Source of the DNA: JACCVL01 sp963704295
Lineage (GTDB): Bacteria > Actinomycetota > Actinomycetes > Propionibacteriales > Nocardioidaceae
DNA length: 64,000 nucleotides
Direction of reading: 5' to 3'
NCBI GenBank assembly: GCA_963704295.1
Contig: OY969884.1
Coordinates: 2,480,001 to 2,544,000, forward strand
In this document: piece by piece, positions 34,947 to 43,620 of the stretch
How the letters are laid out: each line of letters begins with the position of its first letter
Position numbering within the stretch: the first letter of the stretch is position 1
Translations under genes and position numbers: made by a program
Notes under the pieces: generated by a model
What the model was told of the DNA's origin: nothing
Database searches by the model: none
The model's input: only the letters and a program-made list of their open reading frames with translations

Positions 34947-35399
34947 TCAGCGGCAGCGTTCGACGACCGGGACCGACTCGCGCACGGCCGCCGCGATGTC
35001 GACCAGCGCGTCCCCGGCCGGCTCGTACTCGAACGGCACGAACAGCTCGACGGTGGCGGCCCGGCCGATCGTGTCGAAGCGGAAGCCGTCCTCGGCTCGG
35101 GTGGTGAACCAGTCCACGTCCTCGACGGTGTCGCAGCGGGCCCCGGGCTCGATGCCGCTGGGCACGGGGACGCCGCAGCGCAGCGTGATCGCCGGGTCGC
35201 CCCACGCCAGCGCCACACCGGAGGTGCGCACCTCGCGGCTCTCGGCCCCGGCGATCGTGTCCGGGGCCGTCTCGATCAGCTCCTGGCACTGCTCGACGTT
35301 GGCCCGGGGTGGATCCGGGGAGTCGACCTGCATGGCCGGGGCGCAGCCGGCGGCGACGACCAGGGTGACCGAGAGGCCGATCAGGGGCCGGGGCGGCAC
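34947..35399 (-). CDS. DUF3515 family lipoprotein
   Basis: A 150-residue secreted lipoprotein. The signal peptide ends in the lipobox VVAAGCAP, so Cys at about residue 19 would be acylated. The mature part has CQELIETAPDTIAG and the DUF3515 core VALAWGDPAITLRCGVPVPS and DVDWFTTRAEDGFRFDTIG. It is conserved next to ddl/thiL in actinobacteria; function unknown. Confidence 0.85.
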   Translation of the reverse strand: MPPRPLIGLSVTLVVAAGCAPAMQVDSPDPPRANVEQCQELIETAPDTIAGAESREVRTSGVALAWGDPAITLRCGVPVPSGIEPGARCDTVEDVDWFTTRAEDGFRFDTIGRAATVELFVPFEYEPAGDALVDIAAAVRESVPVVERCR

Positions 35400-35407
35400 C
35401 GCTGTGC

Positions 35408-35644
35408 TCAGATGTGCACGACCGGGCAGGTGAGCGTGCGGGTGATGCCTGGGACGTTCTGCACCCGCGCCACCACCAGCTGGCCGAGCTCGTCGACGTT
35501 GCTCGCCTCGGCGCGCACGATCACGTCGTAGGGACCGGTGACGTCCTCGGCCAGGGTCACGCCCTTGACGTCGGCGATCTCGTGCGCCACGTCCGCGGCC
35601 TTGCCCACCTCGGTCTGGATCAGGATGTAGGCCTGCACCACCAT
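35408..35644 (-). CDS. Lrp/AsnC ligand-binding domain (RAM-only) protein
   Basis: A 78-residue stand-alone RAM domain: VQAYILIQTEVGKAADVAHE and TGPYDVIVRAEASNVDELG. It lacks the helix-turn-helix of full Lrp proteins, so it likely senses amino acids or modulates another regulator. ATG 35644. It sits 8 bases downstream of the DUF3515 gene boundary and is divergent from thiL. Confidence 0.9.
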   Translation of the reverse strand: MVVQAYILIQTEVGKAADVAHEIADVKGVTLAEDVTGPYDVIVRAEASNVDELGQLVVARVQNVPGITRTLTCPVVHI

Positions 35645-35768
35645 GGTCGTCCTCCGCATCAAGGCGCGTCGCCGGTGTCTCTCGGCGGGTCCGTGTCGGC
35701 GGTCGACCGGCCGGTCACCGCGGAGCCAACCTACAGGCCGCGGTTCGGCGTCCGACAAGATGGCGGGC

Positions 35769-36776
35769 ATGGCGGTTCCCCCCTCGTCCGACGGCAGCGA
35801 CGGCAGCGACGGCAGCGACGGCGGCACGCTGGGAAGCCTGGGCGAGTTCGGACTGATCGACGCGGTGACCGCCCGGCTGGCCACCGAGGTCGCGGCCACG
35901 GACGTGCTGATCGGTGCCGGGGACGACGCTGCGCTCGTCCGAGTCGGCGGGGGCCAGGTGCTGGTGTCGACGGACCTCGCGGTGGAGGGGCGGCACTTCC
36001 GCCGGGACTGGTCGTCGGCGCAGGACGTGGGGCATCGGGTGGCCGCCGCCAACCTCGCCGACATCGCCGCCATGGGCGGGACCGCCAAGGCGCTCGTCGT
36101 GGGGCTGTCGGCACCGGCCTCGCTACCGGTGAGCTGGGCGCTGGACCTGACCACCGGGATCGCGGACGAGGCCAGCCGGGTGGGCGCCCTGGTCGTGGGC
36201 GGGGACGTGGCCGAAGCCGACGCGGTGCTCGTCGCGGTAACGGTGCTGGGTGAGACCGACGGCGAGCCGGTGCGTCGGGACACGGCGCAGGTAGGTGACG
36301 TGGTGGCGGTGACCGGACGGCTCGGCTGGGCGGCGGCCGGGCTGGCGGTGCTCAGCCGCGGCTTCAGGTCCCCGCGGGTCGTGGTGGAGGCGCACCGCCG
36401 CCCGGACCCTCCGTACGAACAGGGTCCGGTGGCCGCGGCCGCCGGAGCCACCGCCCTGATCGACGTCAGCGACGGCCTGCTCGCCGACCTCGGCCACCTG
36501 GCGCGGGCCAGTGGTGTCGCGCTCGACGTGCGCCGGGAAGCCTTCGAGGTGGCGGAGCCGCTGCAGGCGGTCGGAGCCGCACTCGGCGTCGACCCGGTGA
36601 CGTTCCTGCTGACGGGCGGGGACGACCACGCCCTGGCCGCGACGTTCCCGGCCGGTCAGGACCTGCCCGCCGGCTGGACCATGATCGGGGACGTCCGGGC
36701 GGGAGACGGTGTGACGGTGGACGGCAGTGGCTACGAAGGACCGACGGGGCACCGCCATTTCGGTGCCGGGGGCTGA
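35769..36776 (+). CDS. thiL: thiamine-monophosphate kinase
   Basis: ThiL (335 residues) phosphorylates thiamine monophosphate to the diphosphate. Key segments are LGEFGLIDAVTARLA, LIGAGDDAALVRV, STDLAVEGRHFRRDW, ANLADIAAMGG, DVSDGLLADLGHLA and FLLTGGDDHALAATF. ATG 35769 was chosen; ATG 35760 is possible. Between the start and the catalytic domain lies a short (Ser-Asp-Gly)n run, encoded at about 35,790-35,825, not usual for ThiL. Confidence 0.95.
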   Translation: MAVPPSSDGSDGSDGSDGGTLGSLGEFGLIDAVTARLATEVAATDVLIGAGDDAALVRVGGGQVLVSTDLAVEGRHFRRDWSSAQDVGHRVAAANLADIAAMGGTAKALVVGLSAPASLPVSWALDLTTGIADEASRVGALVVGGDVAEADAVLVAVTVLGETDGEPVRRDTAQVGDVVAVTGRLGWAAAGLAVLSRGFRSPRVVVEAHRRPDPPYEQGPVAAAAGATALIDVSDGLLADLGHLARASGVALDVRREAFEVAEPLQAVGAALGVDPVTFLLTGGDDHALAATFPAGQDLPAGWTMIGDVRAGDGVTVDGSGYEGPTGHRHFGAGG

Positions 36777-36795
36777 GCGCCGGGGGACCCGGAGG

Positions 36796-36981
36796 TCAGC
36801 GACTGACCTTGCCGGCCTTCAGGCAGGAGGTGCAGACGTTGACGCGCTTGGGAGTGCCGCCGATCTTGGCCCGGACGCGCTGGATGTTGGGATCGAAGCG
36901 GCGGCGGGTCCGCTTGCGTGACCACGGCACGTTGTTTCCGAAGCCGGGTCCCTTGCCGCAGAGGTCGCAGACCGCAGCCAT
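36796..36981 (-). CDS. rpmB: 50S ribosomal protein L28
   Basis: L28 (61 residues) of the zinc-binding type: CDLCGKG near the N-terminus and CTSCLKAGK near the C-terminus give four Cys ligands. ATG 36981 (MAAVCDLCGKGPGFGNN) was preferred over an in-frame TTG at 36987. Divergent from the DAK2 gene. Zinc-dependent paralogues may be replaced under zinc limitation; no second copy is in this window. Confidence 0.96.
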   Translation of the reverse strand: MAAVCDLCGKGPGFGNNVPWSRKRTRRRFDPNIQRVRAKIGGTPKRVNVCTSCLKAGKVSR

Positions 36982-37132
36982 GGCCAAACACTCCTGATCG
37001 ATAGGTGGGTCCTGCAGCGGCGTGTACCGGCCGCCGGGTCCCTCGCGGACAACCCCGTGAGCCTACCGGATCGCCGGGAGCGGACTCCAATCCGCGGGTG
37101 CGCCGGTGCCGACCGGACCGTCATCGCCGCAC

Positions 37133-37138
37133 TAGTCT
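37133..37138 (+). promoter_or_regulatory. -10 element of the DAK2 gene
   Basis: TAGTCT lies 7 bases before ATG 37146, so the transcript is probably leaderless. The 164-base gap to rpmB holds no other clear feature. Confidence 0.5.
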
Positions 37139-37145
37139 GAGCGCG

Positions 37146-38826
37146 ATGACGGACGGGTCGGCGCCGAGGGAGTTGTTCACGCGCTGGTGCGAGCAGATCG
37201 TGACGTCGGTCGGCGAGGCGCGCGAGGAGCTGGATGCGCTGAACGTCTTCCCGGTGCCGGACGCGGACACCGGCACCAACGTCTACCTCACGCTCGAGGC
37301 GGCCGGGCAGGCCGCGGCGGAGGCGACCGCGGCCGGAGCCGAGCTGCCGGCGGTGGCGCGGGCCTTCGTGGACGGGGCGCTGCGCGGAGCCCGGGGAAAC
37401 TCCGGCGTGATCTTGTCCGAGCTGTTCCGCGCCGCCGTCCCGCTGCTGGTGGACGCCACGTCCGGCGGCGACCCGGTGGTCGCCGGCAAGGCGCTCGCAG
37501 CCGCCCTGCGAGACGGTGCCGAGGCGGCCTGGGCGGCCGTCGGGGACCCCCTCGAGGGCACCATCCTTAGCGTGGCGCGAGCCGCCGCGAGCGCTGCCGG
37601 TGAGGTGAGCGGAGCCCCGCTGGCGGTGGTGCTCCGGACAGCCTCGACCGCGGCCCGCCGGGCCCTGGACCGGACCCCGGACCAGCTCGAGCCGCTGCGC
37701 CGGGCCGGGGTCGTCGATGCCGGCGGACAGGCGCTGGTGGTCGTGCTGGAGGCCACCGAGCGGGTGCTGACCGGGCGGGTGGCGCCGCCCCGCTCCGCCG
37801 CCCGGCACCTGCCGGTGCCGACGATGGTGCGCGCTGCTCAGGGGGAGGACGTCGCCGGCGGCGGGTGGACCGCGCTACGAGGTGATGTACCTGCTGGACG
37901 CCGCGGAGGACGGGGTCGACGAGCTGCGACGCACCCTGGGCGGCTTGGGTGACTCCGTCGTCGTGGTCGGGGGCGACGGGCTGTGGAACGTCCACGTGCA
38001 TGCCGACGACGCGGGGGCCGCGATCGAGGCCGGGATGGCCGTCGGCCGTCCGCACCGCGTGGTCGTGACCTCTCTGCAGCAGGCTCCGCGGGGCGATGCC
38101 GAGCGGGGGCGGGCAGCGGCCGGTGCCGGCGACCACGGCCATCGGCCGGGGCCGGAGCCGGCGGGTGCCAGGACGGTGCTCATCACGGCCGCCGGTCCCG
38201 GCCTGGCCGAGCTGTTCGCCCGGGCCGGTGCGACGGTGCTCGACACCGCCAACCGCCGTCGCCCCCGGGCCGCCGAGCTGCTCGACGCCATCGTGCGCAG
38301 CGGCGCACGTGAGGTCGTGGTGCTCCCCAACGACCGTGCCATCGTCGCCGCCGCCGAGGTGGCGGCGAGACAGGCGCGCGACCTCGGGGTCCGGGTGGCC
38401 GTGATCCGCACCCAGGTCCAGGTGCAGGGCCTCGCCGCGCTGGCTGTGCACGATCCGGCCCGCAGTTTCGACGACGACGTGGTGCAGATGGGCGCCGCTG
38501 CCGGCCACGCCCGGCACGGCGCGGTCACCATCGCCACCCGGCAGGCGATGACGACGGCCGGGCCCTGCCAGGCGGGTGACGTGCTCGGGGTCGTGGACGG
38601 GGACTTCGCCCTCGTCGGCAGCGACCTTGCGACGGTGGCCGCGTCCGTGGCCGAGCGACTGCTCGGCGGCTCCGGCGAGATCCTCACCCTGGTGTCCGGC
38701 GCCGGCGCACCGCCCGACCTGGCCAGCCGGGTGGAGCAGCACGTGCTGGCCGCCCGGCCCGAGGTCGACGTCGCCGTGCACGAGGGGGGCCAGGCCGGCT
38801 ACCCCTTGCTGCTGGCGGTGGAGTGA
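37146..38826 (+). pseudogene. DAK2/YloV-type kinase-like protein, frameshifted by one base
   Basis: The two reading frames together encode a DAK2-domain protein of the YloV/FakA family (about 559 residues). Frame 1 from ATG 37146 gives DALNVFPVPDADTGTNVYLT and ALRGARGNSGVILSELFR (the DegV-linked kinase domain, Asp metal ligands); frame 2 gives PRYEVMYLLDAAEDGVDELR, VVVGGDGLWNVHVHADDAGA and LPNDRAIVAAAEVAAR. The switch is at about 37,860-37,866, where an extra G in GGGTGG breaks the frame; removing one G joins EDVAGG to GPRYEV as in homologues. It could be a sequencing error or a real mutation. It normally sits before recG. Confidence 0.8.
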
Positions 38827-41090
38827 TGCCGCCGGTCGGCCTGGACACCCGGCTGCCCTTCGTCGTCGGCGGGACCGCCGCGAAGAAGCTCGCGGAGGTG
38901 CTGGACATCCGCACCGTCGGCGAGCTGTTGGCCCACTACCCGCGCCGGTACACCGAGCGCGGCACGCTCACCGACCTCGCCGGACTGCACGTCGACGAGC
39001 ACGTGACCGTGCAGGCGCGGGTCCGGTCCGCGGCCAACCGCGAGTACGGCAGCCCCGACCCGCGACGGCGCGGCCGGCGATCGGTGCGGACCGAGGTCGT
39101 CGTCACCGACGGCACGGGCGAGCTGCTGCTCACGTTCTTCCGGCAGCCCTGGCAGGTGGACAAGCTGCGCCCGGGCGCACTGGGACTGTTCGCCGGCAAG
39201 GTGGGCAGCTTCCGCGGGCAGCGCCAACTGCTGCACCCCGAGTACGCGTTGCTCGACCCGGACGGCACCGGCGGCGAGGACGCCGTCCGGCTCACCCGCC
39301 CGGTGATCCCGGTCTACCCGGCCACCGCGCGGCTGTCGTCGTGGCGGATCGCCGACTGCTGCTCGATGGCGCTCGACGCCCTGGAGGACCTCGAGGACCC
39401 GGTGCCCGAGGAGGTCCGCCGCCGTCGCGGTCTGGTCGACCTCGGAACCGCGCTGGAGGGCGTGCACCGCCCGGAGCGGGCCGAGGACCACCGCGGGGGG
39501 CGCGAGCGGCTGCGCTACGACGAGGCGCTCGTCACCCAGGTCGTGCTCGCGCGACGACGGATGCTCGTGGACGGGCTGCCGGCGGTGCCCCGGCCTGCCG
39601 CTCCCGACGGCGTCCTGGCCCGGTTCGACCAGCGAATCCCGTTCGCGCTGACCGAGGGTCAGCAGCGGGTCGGTGCTGAGATCTCGTCCGATCTCGAGCG
39701 CGCGCACCCCATGCACCGGCTGCTGCAGGGCGAGGTCGGGTCCGGTAAGACCGTGGTCGCGCTCCGCGCGATGCTGCAGGTGGTGGACGGCGGTGGTCAG
39801 GCCGCGCTGCTGGCGCCAACCGAAGTGCTCGCGGCTCAGCACGCCCGCAGCCTCACCCGCATGCTGGGTGACCTCGCCCTGGGCGGCATGCTCGGCGGTG
39901 CCGACACGGCGACCCGCGTGCGGCTGCTGACCGGGTCCATGGGGACCGCTGCCCGCCGCACCGCGATGCTCGACGTCGCCTCCGGTGCGGCCGGCATCGT
40001 GGTCGGGACACACGCACTGCTCGAGGAGAAGGTGCAGTTCGCCGACCTCGGCTTGGTGGTCGTGGACGAGCAGCACCGGTTCGGCGTCGAGCAGCGTGCG
40101 GCGCTGACCGAGCGCGGAGAGGCAGCCCGCCCGCACGTCCTGGTGATGACGGCGACGCCGATCCCGCGGACGGTGGCGATGACCGTCTTCGGGGACCTGG
40201 ACACGTCCGTGCTCGCCGAGGTGCCCGCCGGTCGTCAGCCGGTCCAGACCAACGTCGTCCCCGCCGCCGAGCGCCCCGGCTGGCTGGAGCGGGGGTGGGA
40301 GCGGGTACGGGAGGAGATCGCCGCCGGCCGGCAGGCGTACGTGGTCTGTCCCCGGATCGGCGCCGACGACGAGACGCCCGGTGGATCGGCGGCCGACGAC
40401 CCGGAGGAGGCGCCGGCCACGGGTCGGGGCCTGTACTCCGTCCCCGACGTCGTGGACACCGACGCGGCGGATCGGGCTCCGGGTCACGGTGTCCTCGCGA
40501 CCGCCGCGGAGCTGTCGAGCGGGGCGCTGGCCGGGTTGCGGGTCGAGGTCCTGCACGGCCGACTGCCGCCCGAGGTCAAGGACGGGGTGATGGACCGGTT
40601 CGCCGGGGGTGAGGTGGACGTCGTCGTCGCGACCACCGTGGTCGAGGTCGGTGTCGACGTCCCCAACGCGACCGTGATGGTGGTGCTGGACGCGGACCGC
40701 TACGGACTGTCCCAGCTGCACCAGCTGCGCGGCCGGGTCGGCCGCGGGACCGCCGCAGGGTTGTGTCTGCTGGTCACCGAGGCACCGGCCGGGTCACCGG
40801 CCCGCAGCCGGTTGGACGACGTCGCGGCGACCAGCGACGGGTTCGAGGTCTCCCGGCTCGACGTCGCGCTGCGCCGCGAGGGGGACGTGCTCGGCGCCGT
40901 GCAGTCGGGCCGCCGCTCGAGCCTGCGGTTGCTGTCGGTGGTCGCGCACGAGGACGTCATCAGCGACGCCCGCTCGGACGCGACCGAGCTGGTCACCGCC
41001 GACCCGGCGCTGGCGGCGGTCCCGGCTCTGGCCCGGGCCGTGGCCGAGCTCGAGGAGACCGCTCGTGCCTCGTACCTCGAGAAGGCGTGA
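38826..41090 (+). CDS. recG: ATP-dependent DNA helicase RecG
   Basis: RecG (754 residues) remodels stalled replication forks. The N-terminal wedge/OB domain (about 60-160) includes DLAGLHVDEHVTVQARVRS; helicase motifs are GEVGSGKTVVALRA (Walker A), VVDEQHRFGVEQ (DExH-type), MTATPIPRTVAM and VLHGRLPPEVKDGVMDRFA with QLRGRVGRG. An acidic insertion of about 40 residues lies between the helicase lobes near 40,365-40,490. ATG 38826 overlaps the DAK2 stop by one base. Confidence 0.95.
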   Translation: MPPVGLDTRLPFVVGGTAAKKLAEVLDIRTVGELLAHYPRRYTERGTLTDLAGLHVDEHVTVQARVRSAANREYGSPDPRRRGRRSVRTEVVVTDGTGELLLTFFRQPWQVDKLRPGALGLFAGKVGSFRGQRQLLHPEYALLDPDGTGGEDAVRLTRPVIPVYPATARLSSWRIADCCSMALDALEDLEDPVPEEVRRRRGLVDLGTALEGVHRPERAEDHRGGRERLRYDEALVTQVVLARRRMLVDGLPAVPRPAAPDGVLARFDQRIPFALTEGQQRVGAEISSDLERAHPMHRLLQGEVGSGKTVVALRAMLQVVDGGGQAALLAPTEVLAAQHARSLTRMLGDLALGGMLGGADTATRVRLLTGSMGTAARRTAMLDVASGAAGIVVGTHALLEEKVQFADLGLVVVDEQHRFGVEQRAALTERGEAARPHVLVMTATPIPRTVAMTVFGDLDTSVLAEVPAGRQPVQTNVVPAAERPGWLERGWERVREEIAAGRQAYVVCPRIGADDETPGGSAADDPEEAPATGRGLYSVPDVVDTDAADRAPGHGVLATAAELSSGALAGLRVEVLHGRLPPEVKDGVMDRFAGGEVDVVVATTVVEVGVDVPNATVMVVLDADRYGLSQLHQLRGRVGRGTAAGLCLLVTEAPAGSPARSRLDDVAATSDGFEVSRLDVALRREGDVLGAVQSGRRSSLRLLSVVAHEDVISDARSDATELVTADPALAAVPALARAVAELEETARASYLEKA

Positions 41091-41096
41091 CCACCC

Positions 41097-41672
41097 GTGA
41101 CCCGCATCGTCGCCGGCTCGCTCGGCGGACGCCGTATCCAGGCGCCGCCCGGTGTCGGCACCCGGCCCACCGCAGACCGGGTGCGAGAGGCGCTGTTCTC
41201 ACGGCTCGAGTCGCTGGTGGGCGGGCTCGACGGCTGCCGGTTCCTCGACCTCTACGCCGGGTCCGGCGCCGTCGGCCTGGAGGCGGTCTCGCGCGGAGCC
41301 CGCACGGTGGTGCTGGTGGAGTCCGACCGCCGCGCCGCTCGGGTGGCGCGCGCCAACATCGACGTGCTCGCGGTGGCGGACCGGGTCCGGCTGCTCACCG
41401 GCCGGGTGGAGCAGCTGCTCGCGCGCCCGGCGAACGCGCTGGCGAACCTCCCGGCGGACGTGGTGTTCGCCGACCCGCCGTACGTGCTGGGCTCGGAGCG
41501 GCTGCGTGCCGTCCTGGAGCAGGGGGCGACCAACGGCTGGCTCGCCGCCGGTGCCGTGGTGGTGGTCGAACGGCCCACCCGGGACGGACCCTGGCGGCAG
41601 CCGGCCGGGTTCGACGACGTCGGCGAGCGCCGCTACGGCGAGACAACGCTTTGGTACGGTCGCCGCGGCTGA
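41097..41672 (+). CDS. rsmD: 16S rRNA (guanine(966)-N(2))-methyltransferase
   Basis: A 191-residue RsmD family methyltransferase. It has IVAGSLGGRRIQAPPGVGTR with the TRPTADRVREALF motif, the SAM site FLDLYAGSGAVGLEAVSRGA and the catalytic DPPY in VVFADPPYVLG. GTG 41097 lies 6 bases after recG. Standard recG-rsmD-coaD order. Confidence 0.95.
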   Translation: MTRIVAGSLGGRRIQAPPGVGTRPTADRVREALFSRLESLVGGLDGCRFLDLYAGSGAVGLEAVSRGARTVVLVESDRRAARVARANIDVLAVADRVRLLTGRVEQLLARPANALANLPADVVFADPPYVLGSERLRAVLEQGATNGWLAAGAVVVVERPTRDGPWRQPAGFDDVGERRYGETTLWYGRRG

Positions 41673-41699
41673 ACCACCGGAGGAAGGGGAGCCCGCGTC

Positions 41700-42179
41700 G
41701 TGCGTACCGCGGTCTGTCCCGGCTCGTTCGACCCGGTGACCAACGGACACCTCGACATCATCGCCCGGGCTGCCCGGTTGTTCGACGAGGTCACCGTGGG
41801 CGTGCTCGTGAACCCCGCCAAGCAGGGGATGTTCGGAGTGGACGAGCGGGTGACGATGCTCCGCGAGGTGCTGGCCGACCTTCCGCAGGTCCGCGTCGAG
41901 ACATTCGAGGGCCTGCTCGTCGACTTCTGCCGCGAGCGCGGGATCGGCGCCATCGTGAAGGGGCTGCGCGCCGTGACCGACTTCGACTACGAGCTGCAGA
42001 TGGCGCAGATGAACACCAGCCTGTCCGGGGTGGAGACGGTCTTCGTCCCCACCAGCCCGGAGTGGTCGTTCCTCGCCTCCAGCCTGGTGAAGGAGGTGGC
42101 CGGGCACGGAGGGGACGTCTCCGGCCTGGTGCCCCCGTCCGTGCTGAAGCGGATGCGGGACCGGCTGGGCACCGGCTGA
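41700..42179 (+). CDS. coaD: phosphopantetheine adenylyltransferase
   Basis: CoaD (159 residues) makes dephospho-CoA from 4'-phosphopantetheine. The (T/H)xGH-type motif is in CPGSFDPVTNGHLDIIARAA, substrate residues in GLRAVTDFDYELQMAQMN, and the C-terminal SSLVKEVA motif is present. GTG 41700 follows GGAGG. TACGGT (41653-41658) upstream might be an extra promoter within rsmD. Confidence 0.96.
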   Translation: MRTAVCPGSFDPVTNGHLDIIARAARLFDEVTVGVLVNPAKQGMFGVDERVTMLREVLADLPQVRVETFEGLLVDFCRERGIGAIVKGLRAVTDFDYELQMAQMNTSLSGVETVFVPTSPEWSFLASSLVKEVAGHGGDVSGLVPPSVLKRMRDRLGTG

Positions 42180-42225
42180 GCCAGTACCCTGCCGAGGTCG
42201 GGGCGGTGGAGGGAAAGCAGAGGCA

Positions 42226-42708
42226 GTGGACGTACACGGCAAGCTGGCCGAGATCCGTTCCGCGGTGGCCGACGCCCGGGCGATGCCGATGTCGGCATCG
42301 TGCGTCGTCAACCGGCAGGAGCTGCTCGACTCGCTCGACGAGCTCGCGGTGCTGCTGCCGCAGGGAGCCGGAGAGTCCGACCGCGCGATCGACAAGGCCC
42401 GCGCCGACGCGGAGGAGATCGTTGCCGGCGCCGAGCGCGAGCGCGGCCGGCTCGTCTCGGACAGTGACGTGTACACGCTTTCCCAGCAGCAGGCGGAGAC
42501 GCTGCTTGCCGAGGCACGGGCGGAGACCGCGGAACTGCGGCGGGAGACCGACGACTACGTGGACGAGCGCCTGGCGCACTTCGAGCTCACCTTGTCCCGC
42601 ACCCTGGAGGCTGTGCAGCGCGGCCGGAACCGGCTGCGCGACCGCAGCGACCTGACCTTCGGCGGTGCCGTGGTGGACGAGATCCAGCTGCCCGACACCA
42701 GCGGCTGA
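42226..42708 (+). CDS. sepIVA: SepIVA-like coiled-coil cell division protein
   Basis: A 160-residue DivIVA-related coiled-coil protein. It begins MDVHGKLAEIRSAVADARAM, with heptad-type charged helices from about 55-140 (DKARADAEEIVAGAERERGR, SQQQAETLLAEARAETAELR). Mycobacterial SepIVA lies in the same setting between coaD and yceD-rpmF-rnc and localises to the septum. The symbol is assigned by family pattern and synteny. TACCCT (42183-42188) is a possible -10. Confidence 0.8.
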   Translation: MDVHGKLAEIRSAVADARAMPMSASCVVNRQELLDSLDELAVLLPQGAGESDRAIDKARADAEEIVAGAERERGRLVSDSDVYTLSQQQAETLLAEARAETAELRRETDDYVDERLAHFELTLSRTLEAVQRGRNRLRDRSDLTFGGAVVDEIQLPDTSG

Positions 42709-42741
42709 GGGCGTTCCGGCTCCGCCTGGGCAGCGGCCGGA

Positions 42742-42772
42742 TTGGGTGACGAAGGGGCCGACCCGCTATCCT
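42742..42772 (+). promoter_or_regulatory. yceD-rpmF promoter
   Basis: TATCCT (42767-42772) with TTGGGT (42742-42747) upstream (19-base spacer) gives a start point near 42,779 for the yceD-rpmF-rnc unit. This excludes the upstream GTG 42746 as the yceD start. Confidence 0.5.
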
Positions 42773-42829
42773 GAGGGGCGGCCTCGACGGAGGTCGACGA
42801 CCTCTCGCGCCTCGATCCGGAGTGTTCCC

Positions 42830-43408
42830 CTGTCCCGCCTGGACCCCCGAGCCCCGCTCGTGATCGACATCCACGAGCTCAACCGCCGGCCGGGGACATC
42901 GCGGACGGTGTCGCGCTCGGTGCCGGCTCCGGCCGACCTGGGCATCGAGGTGCTGGGGGTTCCCGAGGGAAGCCCGGTCGACCTCGACCTCCGGCTCGAG
43001 GCGGTGATGGAGGGGGTGCTCGTGTCCGGAACGGCGCGGACGCACCTGGTGGGGGAGTGCGCGCGCTGCCTGCAAGACATCACCGACGAGCTCGAGGTGG
43101 ACCTGCAGGAGCTGTACGCGTACCCGGAGAGTGACGCGGAGGAGGACGAGGCCGGACGGGTGCAGGACGACGCCATCGACCTCGACCCGATGTTGCGGGA
43201 CGCCGTGGTGCTCGCCCTGCCGTTCCGCCCGCTCTGCGCGGAGGACTGTGCCGGGCTGTGCCCGGAATGCGGGGCGCGGCTGGCAGACCATCCCGGGCAC
43301 GCGCACGACGAACAACCCGACCCGCGGTGGGCCGCCCTGGCGGGCCTGCTGCACGATGAGACCGACGACAGGCGACCGGGCACCATGCCCGGTCCGGACG
43401 AGGAGTAG
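42830..43408 (+). CDS. yceD: YceD/DUF177 family protein, probable CTG start
   Basis: A 192-residue YceD protein (if started at CTG 42830), with the conserved SRLDPRAPLVIDIHELNRRP start, a CARCLQD metal-type segment and the C-terminal RPLCAEDCAGLCPECGARLA Cys motif. It is linked with 23S rRNA processing/L32 in other bacteria. No ATG or GTG lies in frame between the promoter and the conserved region; GGAG (42819-42822) is 7 bases before the CTG. GTG 42860 would remove conserved residues. rpmF starts 4 bases after its stop. Confidence 0.85.
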   Translation: MSRLDPRAPLVIDIHELNRRPGTSRTVSRSVPAPADLGIEVLGVPEGSPVDLDLRLEAVMEGVLVSGTARTHLVGECARCLQDITDELEVDLQELYAYPESDAEEDEAGRVQDDAIDLDPMLRDAVVLALPFRPLCAEDCAGLCPECGARLADHPGHAHDEQPDPRWAALAGLLHDETDDRRPGTMPGPDEE

Positions 43409-43411
43409 ACC

Positions 43412-43597
43412 GTGGCGGTTCCGAAGCGGAAGTTGTCGCGCAGCAACACGCGTCATCGCCGCAGTGCGTGGAAGACCACCGCGCCCTCGCTGGTGACCTG
43501 TGCCAACCCGGCCTGTGGGGCCAAGCACCTGCCGCACCGGGCCTGCCCCGAGTGCGGGCAGTACGGCGCCCGCGCCGAGCGCCGCCAGGTCCTCTGA
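43412..43597 (+). CDS. rpmF: 50S ribosomal protein L32
   Basis: L32 (61 residues): MAVPKRKLSRSNTRHRRSAW and a four-Cys zinc site, CANPACGAK and CPECGQYGA. GTG 43412. Standard partner of yceD and rnc. Confidence 0.96.
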   Translation: MAVPKRKLSRSNTRHRRSAWKTTAPSLVTCANPACGAKHLPHRACPECGQYGARAERRQVL

Positions 43598-43620
43598 CGG
43601 GGACCGGGCGACCGGACCAG

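Noticed and set aside
42746..42829. GTG 42746 as the yceD start
   Set aside because: It lies before the -10 element at 42767-42772 and would add an Arg/Pro-rich N-terminus absent from the family.
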